From the IMG/VR virus record IMGVR_UViG_3300025698_001288, positions 1-20,683 of that record: a DNA stretch of 20,683 nt. One strand, 5' to 3'. This DNA comes from a virus. How positions within the stretch are numbered: position 1 is the stretch's first letter; every line of letters starts with the position of its first letter. The notes below the pieces were generated by a model that searched no databases, was not told where the DNA came from, and saw nothing but the letters and a program-made list of their open reading frames with translations. This document shows positions 1 to 6,050 of this stretch, piece after piece. The position numbers and the translations under genes were made by a program.

Positions 1-311
1 ATTGCACAGCGGTGTGGAAAGTTTTAACCGAAGCGACTCCCGGTGAGATATATAATATCGGTGGTTGTAACGAGAAGGCCAATCTTGAGGTTGTTGAGTT
101 GATACTGGATCGGCTCGATAAGCCGAAATCGCTTATCAGACATGTAACCGACAGGCCCGGGCACGATAGAAGGTATGCTATGAACGCCGGTAAGATAATG
201 GAAGAGTTGGGCTGGCGGCCTTTAGTTAGTTTCGAAGAAGGGATCAACAAGACGATAGCGTGGTATCTGGGAAATCGAGATTGGTTGGCGGATGTCGTCC
301 GTGGAGGGTGA
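1..311 (+). CDS. rmlB: dTDP-glucose 4,6-dehydratase, C-terminal part (5' cut by window edge)
   Basis: The frame is open from base 3 and encodes about the last 100 residues of an extended short-chain dehydrogenase of the RmlB/RfbB type, which converts dTDP-glucose to dTDP-4-keto-6-deoxyglucose in rhamnose and related sugar synthesis. Seen: the segment GEIYNIGGCNEKANLEVV, then VTDRPGHDRRYAMNAGKI and ELGWRP, and the ending TIAWYLGNRDWL, all in the order expected for this family. The catalytic Tyr-Lys and the NAD-binding Gly motif lie outside the window. The product stops at VVRGG, roughly 10-20 residues earlier than I remember for typical family members, and that point coincides with a repeat. 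The DNA is visibly more GC-rich than the phage genes that follow. It is either flanking host DNA or a phage-borne cargo gene; the window cannot decide. Confidence 0.87.
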   Translation, partial: CTAVWKVLTEATPGEIYNIGGCNEKANLEVVELILDRLDKPKSLIRHVTDRPGHDRRYAMNAGKIMEELGWRPLVSFEEGINKTIAWYLGNRDWLADVVRGG

Positions 312-320
312 AGAAGTTGC
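294..320 (+). repeat. Direct repeat copy 1, over the rmlB stop codon
   Basis: A 15-base exact core, GTCGTCCGTGGAGGG, continues into a region matching copy 2 (1177-1203), with 23 of 27 positions identical overall. This copy spans the last codons and stop of the dehydratase gene. Its position at a gene 3' end is reminiscent of an attachment site, but no integrase is visible, so this is inference. Confidence 0.5.
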
Positions 321-374
321 AGGGTAATGAAAACGAGTTTAATTTTGACACGTTATATAAGTGGAGTTTGATTT

Positions 375-485
375 GTGCTGATTATTTTTGCTTCGGGGTG
401 TAGTGATAGGCAAGGATGGTTGGCTTACTTGTTCGAGGCTTTGTCGGTTTTGTGGTTGTTCGGTGGAGTCTTGAGCAGGTTTTAA
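375..485 (+). CDS. Possible 36-residue lipoprotein-like peptide
   Basis: A short open frame starting with GTG at 375, preceded by GGAG at 363-366 with an 8-base gap, a good ribosome site. The peptide begins MLIIFASGC, a short hydrophobic run followed by a lipobox-like A-S-G-C, and then continues with a second hydrophobic run (LSVLWLFGGVL) before its stop at 483-485. If real, it would be a small lipid-anchored or membrane peptide, as found among phage lysis or superinfection proteins. The signal part is unusually short and has no Lys/Arg before the hydrophobic run, which argues against a classical lipoprotein. It fills most of the gap between the dehydratase gene and the next gene. No family is recognised. 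Confidence 0.33.
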   Translation: MLIIFASGCSDRQGWLAYLFEALSVLWLFGGVLSRF

Positions 486-503
486 ATGAAAGGATTATAA
501 GTT

Positions 504-803
504 ATGGATAATGAAATAATAGGAGCTTTGGATAGGTACGTTAAGGAACGGATTCCGACAGGTGGATTTTTAATGGCCGTGTTGGAAAATGATCTGTTTA
601 AGGCGTTCAATAAAGCGGACACGGACAACACACGTAACATGTTGATTATCGTTAAGTACATCTACAATAATGTACCTAGTGGGTGTTATGGTTCGCCTGA
701 AGAAGTGAAGAAGTGGTTGGACGGAAAACCGCCAGTTGTAAAGCTCGGTCCGGGTGGTGATTTCACAAAAGATTTATTAACTAAAGAGGATTTGACATTA
801 TGA
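504..803 (+). CDS. Small conserved-looking phage protein, function unknown
   Basis: 99 residues, start ATG 504 with an AAAGGA ribosome site about 9 bases upstream. It looks mostly helical, with a hallmark N-terminal region (ALDRYVKERIPTGGFLMAVL at about residues 8-27) followed by ENDLFKAFNKAD, a hydrophobic helix (MLIIVKYIYNNVP) and GSPEEVKKWL. This PxGGFLxAVLEN...AF..AD pattern is one I associate with small hypothetical proteins in phage and metagenomic genomes, but I know no function. There is no signal peptide or metal-binding pattern. Its stop overlaps the next start (ATGA), so the two are probably translated together. Confidence 0.75.
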   Translation: MDNEIIGALDRYVKERIPTGGFLMAVLENDLFKAFNKADTDNTRNMLIIVKYIYNNVPSGCYGSPEEVKKWLDGKPPVVKLGPGGDFTKDLLTKEDLTL

Positions 804-1012
804 GTAAGAAAAAATTCTACTTGGCAACAAAAATACACTGCAAACCTAAAGTAAATTTACCTATGTTTCCAGAAGTGGGTTTACCTGATGGGTGCGAGGG
901 TATTATGTTTGTGTTTAAAACTAAAAAAGCTGGACGCGAATTTTCAGGTAAAAACACAAAATTCGATGAAATAAATATCGTCAAGGGAAATTTAAAGGAA
1001 AAAGTAAAATAA
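800..1012 (+). CDS. Small basic hypothetical protein
   Basis: 70 residues, start ATG 800 overlapping the previous stop (ATGA), which implies translational coupling. The protein is strongly basic (many Lys, in particular KSKKK-like ends at both termini) with a central hydrophobic beta-like stretch, GCEGIMFVFKTKKAGREF. It has two Cys (about residues 14 and 32), too few and too far apart for an obvious metal site. No family is recognised. A basic protein of this size could bind nucleic acid, but that is a guess. It is the last gene before the long structured non-coding region. Confidence 0.6.
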   Translation: MSKKKFYLATKIHCKPKVNLPMFPEVGLPDGCEGIMFVFKTKKAGREFSGKNTKFDEINIVKGNLKEKVK

Positions 1013-1388
1013 CAGCGGTATAAGGCCGTAGAAGTACCCTTGGACTGAAACGTGAATTAACTACTCACAGTAAGTCATGGAGTGTAGAACTCCCGATTCA
1101 AGTATCACACAACCAAGTAACGGTAGTTCGTAAAAAGTTGTGCGGGAAAGATGGTAAAAACTAAAGGGTGTAAAGCGTCGTCCGTGGAGGGCGAAGTAGC
1201 TGACGTTGGACACATAATTCAACCTGTTGTTTAATATTAAAAAAGAAGACCTGTCACGTGGTTAACGGAAACCGCATAGTCAGATACGATTACCGTTAAG
1301 CGAAAAATCCGTCCTGTAGTGGATTACTACTCTACAGCGAAGTAACTTAATGATCTGGCTGTGGCGGGCATTTTAAAAAGGTGAAATT
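1013..1388 (+). ncRNA. 376-base gene-free region with many inverted repeats; possible structured RNA
   Basis: No convincing reading frame on either strand. Several inverted repeats can be read directly: GGAGT/ACTCC (1079-1083/1089-1093); CACAAC/GTTGTG (1108-1113/1137-1142), nested in CCCG/CGGG (1092-1095/1143-1146); TTAACGG/CCGTTAA (1262-1268/1293-1299), whose 5' arm also lies in the loop of GTGGTT/AACCGC (1258-1263/1271-1276), giving a pseudoknot; and CTGTAG/CTACAG (1314-1319/1332-1337), competing with GTAGT/ACTAC (1316-1320/1326-1330). The region also holds repeat copy 2. It is flanked by co-oriented genes, so it is transcribed on the + strand if at all. Whether it is a stable RNA, a leader or a recombination site is unknown. 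Confidence 0.4.
1177..1203 (+). repeat. Direct repeat copy 2, inside the structured non-coding region
   Basis: Same 15-base core as at 294-308 followed by a diverged tail (differences at 1192, 1197, 1200, 1203 relative to copy 1). About 880 bases separate the two copies. Copy 2 is non-coding, whereas copy 1 is the coding end of the dehydratase gene. Confidence 0.5.
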
Positions 1389-1673
1389 ATGATTAGATCG
1401 AAAGAAACTGGTAGAAGATGGAGGATAATTGGGGTGACAGAACAAGGTGTGTCTGTGATGTGTGTGCCGTTTGATACTCCACATGGTCATACAAGTTTTC
1501 TGATTTCGGGGTTAGAAGCGGATGGTGGTGAAAAGGAAATAACGGACACCATCAAGGCAACGAATGAAGAAAGATACAGAGATTTGGTTAATAAAAAATC
1601 AGAACTCACAGCGTCATTAAGCACCGTAACCAGAATGATCGGCGAACTAGCTGTAATATTGAAAGTTGAATAA
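1389..1673 (+). CDS. Hypothetical protein with C-terminal coiled coil
   Basis: 94 residues from ATG 1389, preceded by an AAGGTGAAATT ribosome site. The N-terminal half (TGRRWRIIGVTEQGVSVMCV and a following PHGHTSFLISG) reads as a small beta-rich domain. The C-terminal 45 residues are charged and helical (ATNEERYRDLVNKKSELTAS), with heptad-like spacing suggesting a coiled coil. No catalytic motif and no family recognised. It follows directly on the structured non-coding region, which would form its 5' leader if co-transcribed, and its stop is one base before the next gene's ATG. Confidence 0.65.
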   Translation: MIRSKETGRRWRIIGVTEQGVSVMCVPFDTPHGHTSFLISGLEADGGEKEITDTIKATNEERYRDLVNKKSELTASLSTVTRMIGELAVILKVE

Positions 1674-1674
1674 A

Positions 1675-2055
1675 ATGGGAAAGATTGAATTATTATCAGA
1701 TAAATATGTAAGAGCAGAAGCGAAAAAAGGTATTTATGAAGCGGCCCTATGTAGTATTAGGGTATGGGAGTTGAAACGAAAACTCACACCAAAACAATGT
1801 TTAGAATATGATAGTATGGGATGTGCACTATGTATATATAACGAGGATGGTTGTTCAGAATGTCTTGCTTGGGAGGAAGACTGTATTGGTGATGATGATG
1901 ATGGTTGTTGTAAAGAATACCACATGGCTCACTGTTTGATGAGTCAAGAAATGCGGGGTGTGGGTTTACCTAAGTGGAGTGATGAAACGTTGATGGCCAT
2001 TGATGCCTTGATTAACAGAATAAAAAAGTTTGCTGAAAAGCATAAAGGAAAGTAA
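1675..2055 (+). CDS. Cysteine-rich small protein, possible metal binder
   Basis: 126 residues if started at ATG 1675, which lies just past the previous stop; a TTG at 1666 would add three residues and overlap the previous gene, less likely. The notable part is a Cys-dense centre: MGCALCIYNEDGCSECLAWEE, then DCIGDDDDGCCKEYHMAHC, with a run of four Asp. Two CxxC-like pairs plus CC and a nearby His would suit zinc or an iron-sulphur cluster. The ends are helical and charged. No named family is recognised. It is the last gene before the terminator at 2184-2217, so it closes the left-arm transcription unit. Confidence 0.65.
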   Translation: MGKIELLSDKYVRAEAKKGIYEAALCSIRVWELKRKLTPKQCLEYDSMGCALCIYNEDGCSECLAWEEDCIGDDDDGCCKEYHMAHCLMSQEMRGVGLPKWSDETLMAIDALINRIKKFAEKHKGK

Positions 2056-2062
2056 AGATGTT

Positions 2063-2127
2063 AGGTAACTTACCTCTGGCCTGCCGTGGGTAGTATTATT
2101 AGAAAGGGTAATAAAATAACTTTATTT
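2063..2127. promoter_or_regulatory. Two short palindromes, possible operator sites
   Basis: AGGTAA-C-TTACCT at 2063-2075 and AAATAA-CT-TTATTT at 2114-2127 are both perfect inverted repeats with a 1-2 base centre and share a TAACTT core, about 50 bases apart. Spacing of about five helical turns would suit a dimeric regulator binding two sites. This is inference; AT-rich DNA produces short palindromes by chance. Confidence 0.25.
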
Positions 2128-2183
2128 CCTCCTAGTTAGGTCGTTTAAAACTCACAAACTTTTTACGATCTAACCTCCTCCAG

Positions 2184-2217
2184 AACCACAGGACTAATCC
2201 ACCTGTGGTTTTGTTTT
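2184..2217 (+). terminator. Rho-independent terminator
   Basis: Perfect nine-pair stem AACCACAGG (2184-2192) / CCTGTGGTT (2202-2210), nine-base loop, followed by TTGTTTT. It separates the small left-arm genes from the packaging genes. The A-rich 5' flank is short, so reverse function is unlikely. Confidence 0.85.
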
Positions 2218-2414
2218 ATGTATTTTGTTTGTTTTCAATTTGTCGATTTCATTAAAAGTGAAGACTGTATGCCCCTTACGGTATCATGAAAGGGGGTAAG
2301 AGACAAAACAAACTAAAAATGACGATTTGTTCAGTAAAGGAGAATAACGTAAAGAAACATTATAAAGTTGAAGAATTGGAAGAGCAAATTGCACCGTAGA
2401 TAAAGGCGTTAACA

Positions 2415-2813
2415 GTGGTGAAAAAAACTAAAAAGGTCGTTAAGGCCGTCAAAGCTAAGAAAAAGACTAAAACTAAAAAGAGTCCGGCAAAGAAAAAGAC
2501 GTTACCACTAGCACAACCGGAGGGACCGAAACTACCAAGTATACCGGGCATGCCGAACTTAACTGAAATTTTACTTGTTTTTCCTGACGCATTAAAGCTA
2601 ACTAAACTAACGTCAAAAGAAATAATTAAAATCTTACAAAGTAAAAAGACATCGATTGGTCAAAAATTAGAAGTGATAAATAAAGTAATAAAAGTGCAAG
2701 AATACCATTTAAAATTAGCAACTACGATGTTTCGTTTGGACGAGGCTGGTATAACAGATGGGGAAACAATAAGGCGAATTAGTTTACCACTACAGGGACC
2801 GGGACTTAAATGA
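2415..2813 (+). CDS. Candidate terminase small subunit
   Basis: 132 residues, start GTG 2415 with AAAGG about 8 bases upstream; GTG 2418 is an alternative. The first 30 residues are extremely Lys-rich (VKKTKKVVKAVKAKKKTKTK), a disordered DNA-binding type of tail. A Pro-rich hinge follows, then a helical body with TSKEIIKILQSKKTSIGQKL and a second helix, KVIKVQEYHLKLATTMFRLD. The role is inferred mainly from position: its stop overlaps the ATG of the large terminase (ATGA), exactly where the DNA-recognition subunit normally sits. I see no clear helix-turn-helix signature. The same frame continues upstream but is broken by TAG at 2397-2399, so the gene may once have been longer. Confidence 0.55.
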   Translation: MVKKTKKVVKAVKAKKKTKTKKSPAKKKTLPLAQPEGPKLPSIPGMPNLTEILLVFPDALKLTKLTSKEIIKILQSKKTSIGQKLEVINKVIKVQEYHLKLATTMFRLDEAGITDGETIRRISLPLQGPGLK

Positions 2814-4219
2814 GTCAAATATTGATAAATGAAGCTGGCATCGTTATACCAAATCCGGGTGGACAAGCGGGTTTTGCTAATGATTGGACACATACAATCG
2901 TTGGTCTTGAGGGTGGTTGGATGTCGGGCAAGACGTTTATTGGTAGTAGAAAACTCGTTACACTTCACATACACAATGCGTTTGACTTAGAGACAGGACA
3001 ACCCACTTACATCCCATCTGCGGCAGTATCACCAACATACTCAAATGCGATGGATTTCCAAGTACCGGCGTTAACTGATGCGTTCAAGGAAGCCGGGTTA
3101 AGTTATAAGTGGAAGTCAACCGGTTCAGTCTCACAGGGTAAATTTTCCGGTCCTGCTCTTATCCTACCTGATCTTGGTACAAATAAAAATCCAAGTGTGA
3201 TCCTAATCCGTACGGCTGAAAGACCTGAAACGATAACAGGTTGGCAGGTTGGTGCTGGATGGGGTGATGAACCTGCACGTTGGAAAGAAGACATGTTTGA
3301 CCCTAAGAATGATGCTTATACTCAATTTATTGGTAGAGTACGACATCCGGATGCCAATTTCGTACAAAAGATGTTTACTTACACTAATGAGGGTGATGCA
3401 ACTAAAATTTATAAGGAAATGCATTCGGATAATGCGTCATTGTACAGAGCACCTACTAATGAAAATCCACGTGCGGCAGTGTTCTATGATGAAATGAAAA
3501 AGAATCTAACTGCAGATTTAGCTGAACAGTACCTTGAGGGTGGTGCAGCTTCGTTACGTGGTGGTAGGGTTTATCCGTCATTTGCTAAGAAACATCACGT
3601 GTCCAACAGACTGAAACTAAATAAGAATTTACCATTGCACCTGTCTATTGATTTCAACATAGCACCGGGCATGCATTTTGAAATAGGGCAATTACATAAC
3701 GAGTATGAGGATAATTGGCTCTTCACTACTGTACACGAGATTTTCACACCAAGATTGAGTGTAAAAGATGCAGTGATAATGTTTGGTAGGTTGATAGAAG
3801 AACTGGGTGGATGGCAATGGCCGATGCTTTATGTGTTTGGTGACGCGTCCGGTAATGCACAATGGTCCGGCACTGGTGAAAGTAACATTGCGATCCTTGA
3901 AGATGGGCTGCTTAAGTTAGGCATACCGTACGAGTTACGGATACCAAGAAGTAATCCGATGGTAGTGGATAGAATAAATGCAGTAGAGTTGACACTCAAG
4001 GATTGTGATTCAAAGGTACACTGGAAATGTCATGGTAGATGCCAACGTTTAATTGAAGATAGAATGTACCTGAAGAGGGACTCATTTGGTGGAATCGATA
4101 AGAGCCAGAAAAAATTGAGCCATGCGTCAGATGCTGATGATTATAGAATAGAGTTTTTAAGACCAGTACGCGTAACACGTAGGGAGGACTTGGTGGGACA
4201 ATTCTCGGTGGTGGCTTAA
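2810..4219 (+). CDS. terL: Terminase large subunit (ATPase-nuclease)
   Basis: 469 residues, normal length for the family. This motor cuts concatemeric phage DNA and pumps it into the prohead. Seen: Walker A GGWMSGKT at residues 35-42; a Walker B-like hydrophobic stretch ending WGDE at 151-154, with Glu154 the likely catalytic residue; a nuclease domain with acidic residues in LSIDF (Asp281), VFGDASG (Asp345) and the late HASDADD cluster (441-444), the usual arrangement of RNase-H-like terminase nucleases. The ATG at 2810 overlaps the upstream gene's stop. The stop is followed after 31 bases by the first copy of the dispersed structured element. The DNA packaging strategy (cos or headful) cannot be told from the sequence alone. 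Confidence 0.93.
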   Translation: MSQILINEAGIVIPNPGGQAGFANDWTHTIVGLEGGWMSGKTFIGSRKLVTLHIHNAFDLETGQPTYIPSAAVSPTYSNAMDFQVPALTDAFKEAGLSYKWKSTGSVSQGKFSGPALILPDLGTNKNPSVILIRTAERPETITGWQVGAGWGDEPARWKEDMFDPKNDAYTQFIGRVRHPDANFVQKMFTYTNEGDATKIYKEMHSDNASLYRAPTNENPRAAVFYDEMKKNLTADLAEQYLEGGAASLRGGRVYPSFAKKHHVSNRLKLNKNLPLHLSIDFNIAPGMHFEIGQLHNEYEDNWLFTTVHEIFTPRLSVKDAVIMFGRLIEELGGWQWPMLYVFGDASGNAQWSGTGESNIAILEDGLLKLGIPYELRIPRSNPMVVDRINAVELTLKDCDSKVHWKCHGRCQRLIEDRMYLKRDSFGGIDKSQKKLSHASDADDYRIEFLRPVRVTRREDLVGQFSVVA

Positions 4220-4250
4220 GGTAGTAACCCCCATGAGAATATTCAGAAAA

Positions 4251-4299
4251 CCCTTGGATGCAAGGGGAGCTAAAGGAGATAGTCTCCTTGGCAAGCGAA
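4251..4299 (+). ncRNA. Dispersed structured element, copy 1
   Basis: Begins 31 bases after the terL stop. Hairpin 1: CCCTTG/CAAGGG (4251-4256/4261-4266) with a four-base loop. Hairpin 2: GCTAAAGGAG/CTCCTTGGC (4269-4278/4284-4292), one bulged A, loop ATAGT, followed by AAGCGAA. Copies 2 and 3 share the order CCAAGG-like strand, GCYAARGG stem, CCTTRGC, then AAGNGAA. The copy overlaps the upstream extension of the next reading frame but not its favoured start. Confidence 0.6.
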
Positions 4300-4311
4300 A
4301 GGTGTGGTACA

Positions 4312-4524
4312 ATGCAAGCTAGTGAAATGGTGGAAGTTAGCGGACAATTATCGAGGTTAGGAATTATGCAAGTTAGTCAAAATGAACAATTAGCAAGTGA
4401 TGAACTGGGAAAATCAAGAAGAAGAGCTAGACAGTTAAGACTGAGTACGCGTCATATAATTAAAAGAAATGATCCTTGTGGTTGTGGTTCGGGACGTAAA
4501 TCCAAGAAATGTTGCTTGAGGTAA
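4312..4524 (+). CDS. Small SEC-C zinc-motif protein
   Basis: 70 residues from ATG 4312. The C-terminus is a textbook SEC-C motif, DPCGCGSGRKSKKCC (residues 54-68), with zinc ligands Cys56, Cys58, Cys67 and Cys68 (the last position is His in some members). This motif, first seen at the end of SecA, binds zinc and mediates protein contacts. The N-terminal half is helical and Arg-rich before the motif (KSRRRARQLR). The frame is open back to ATG 4258, but that start has no ribosome site and would put structured element copy 1 inside the gene. ATG 4366 has AGGA just upstream and would give 52 residues, so the exact start is uncertain. Located between terminase and portal; its role in the phage is unknown. 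Confidence 0.75.
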   Translation: MQASEMVEVSGQLSRLGIMQVSQNEQLASDELGKSRRRARQLRLSTRHIIKRNDPCGCGSGRKSKKCCLR

Positions 4525-4528
4525 AATA

Positions 4529-4633
4529 ATGGAACAGTCAACTGGTAAAATACTTACGGTAGTCTTTGTTGGACTAGTGTTTTGGGCTTGTCTTGAAGTG
4601 ATAATAAAAACAATTAGCTGGTTGTATAATTAA
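4529..4633 (+). CDS. One-pass membrane microprotein
   Basis: 34 residues, ATG 4529 with TGAGGT about 7 bases upstream, starting right after the SEC-C gene's stop. Residues 8-26 (ILTVVFVGLVFWACLEVII) form one hydrophobic helix, with charged or polar residues at the N-terminus (EQSTGK) and a Lys after the helix. It ends just before the portal gene, whose ribosome site overlaps its stop. The tight fit between two genes and the good ribosome site support translation. It may be a small inner-membrane protein; no family is recognised. Confidence 0.55.
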   Translation: MEQSTGKILTVVFVGLVFWACLEVIIKTISWLYN

Positions 4634-4646
4634 AGGAAAAAGAGTA

Positions 4647-6050
4647 GTGGCAGAAAAAGAAGCAAATGTAAATGCTCCTCCTTTAGGTGAAAAAACCCTA
4701 CGTCAAGTGGCGGGTATTTTCTCTTCTATATGGGACGCAGTGGACGTACCAAGAGGAAGATTCAACACTTACCGTAGAATGAGAGCCAATCCAACTGTAG
4801 CCTTGGCCAGAACTGTTGCTACTGCTCCTGTTAAGATGGCGGCTTATTCTGTGGAAAAGGATGATGAAACAAGTGAAGAGATACAAATCTTCATTAAAAA
4901 TCAAATTGACAGATTATGGCCACAACTAATTGAAGACTTGATGTGGTCTTTAGATTACGGATTTCAAAGTTTTGAAAAGGTGTGGGAAGTAAAACCAGTT
5001 GACAGTGTATTAAGGCTGGTGTTGGGTAGGTTGAAAGCATTAGCACCGGACCAAGTGGAGGTTCGGGCTGATAACAAGTTTGGTAACTTTGTCGGTATAA
5101 CACAAGACGGTGTTGAACTAAACGTGGATAAATGCTTTCATTATGTGTACGATGGTGAACCGGGTAATTATTATGGCAGAAGCAGACATGAGAATATCAG
5201 GGAATTTGCGTGGTTTCCGTGGACCCAAGTTGCACTTAAACAGTTGAAATATATGGCGAAGATCGCTGGTGTAATACCAATGATAAAGTACCCAATAGGT
5301 AAAAGCAGAGATGCCACGGGTGCGGAAACCACAAATTTTGAAATAGCAGAAGCAATCCTTAAATCTCTTGGTTCCGGTAAAGGTGTTGCAATGCCGCAAG
5401 AATTAGCGGCGTGGGCAAGAGATATGTCAAGACAAGGAATCGATCCTGAAGCATATGCGGCATGGCATATTAGTTTCTTGGAAACAAAAGGTCAACATGG
5501 CAAGGGTTTTGTTGATTCATTGCGTCATTACGAATCGTTGATACTACGTGGATGGTTAGTGCCGGAAAGGGCTGCAACAGAGGGTCAATTTGGCACAAAA
5601 GCAGAAGCTAGTACCCATGGTAGTGTAGCATTAGTCACATCGGACGAATTGCACAAAAATATTCTACGTGCCGTCAATCAAGATATCATCAATCCATTGT
5701 TAAGGTTCAACTTTGGTGAAGATACACAAGATACGGTTTATTTGAAACAAGGTGGGCTTGATCCTGTCACCAAGGCTTACTACCGTGGGATAGTAGAAAA
5801 AGTCCTTACAGCACCGTCTAATGTGGATATATTCCAGACGTGGTTGGACGTGGACAACATGCTTGAATTAGCTGAACTACCAAAGGCACAAGAAAACGTG
5901 AATTTGGTTATAAAAGAAGATGAAGATGATGAAGATGATGACAACCCAAATCCGGGTGATGAAGATAAAGACAAAGATGAAGATAATAAACCGTTGAGCA
6001 AAAAACAAATACAAACGGTAAAGGAAATTTATGCCGCGTTTGGCTCGTAA
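4647..6050 (+). CDS. Portal protein, Mu gp29-like (DUF935 type)
   Basis: 467 residues, GTG start 4647 with AAAGGA about 9 bases upstream. The portal is the twelve-fold ring through which DNA enters and leaves the head. Family signs: the early FNTYRRMRANPTVALAR segment, then LMWSLDYGFQSFEKVWEV (about 91-108), the DUF935 hallmark, followed by a helical stem-like region and the TKAEASTHG segment (about 320). The last 50 residues are a highly acidic, disordered tail (DEDDEDDDNPNPGDEDKDKD) followed by a short helix; an acidic tail of this sort is not needed for the portal fold and may contact a basic partner. The gene overlaps the next start by 20 bases, so translation is coupled. Confidence 0.88.
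   Translation: MAEKEANVNAPPLGEKTLRQVAGIFSSIWDAVDVPRGRFNTYRRMRANPTVALARTVATAPVKMAAYSVEKDDETSEEIQIFIKNQIDRLWPQLIEDLMWSLDYGFQSFEKVWEVKPVDSVLRLVLGRLKALAPDQVEVRADNKFGNFVGITQDGVELNVDKCFHYVYDGEPGNYYGRSRHENIREFAWFPWTQVALKQLKYMAKIAGVIPMIKYPIGKSRDATGAETTNFEIAEAILKSLGSGKGVAMPQELAAWARDMSRQGIDPEAYAAWHISFLETKGQHGKGFVDSLRHYESLILRGWLVPERAATEGQFGTKAEASTHGSVALVTSDELHKNILRAVNQDIINPLLRFNFGEDTQDTVYLKQGGLDPVTKAYYRGIVEKVLTAPSNVDIFQTWLDVDNMLELAELPKAQENVNLVIKEDEDDEDDDNPNPGDEDKDKDEDNKPLSKKQIQTVKEIYAAFGS

Larger units (their letters stand above)
2056..2414 (+). other. Gene-free junction before the late operon
   Basis: 359 bases with no credible gene. Seen, left to right: two short palindromes (2063-2075 and 2114-2127), a nine-pair stem GTTAGGTCG/CGATCTAAC (2135-2143/2166-2174, one G-T pair), the terminator at 2184-2217, a CCCCTT/AAGGGG hairpin (2272-2277/2290-2295), and a nine-base inverted repeat GTTTGTTTT/AAAACAAAC that encloses it (about 2227-2235 and 2306-2314). 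An AAAGGAG at 2336-2342 resembles a ribosome site but no start codon follows at a useful distance. This is where transcription of the packaging and structural genes most likely begins or is controlled, although I could not identify a convincing promoter. Confidence 0.5.

Noticed and set aside
345-374. TTGACA promoter upstream of the small peptide at 375
   Set aside because: The only -10 candidates (TTTGAT near 367) are poor and would place the start of transcription inside the peptide gene.
1013-1388. Group I intron
   Set aside because: TGCGGGAAAG (1141-1150) and GCATAGTC (1275-1282) look like core pieces, but no matching P7 partner (GACTA) is in the right place, and the flanking genes do not join into one protein.
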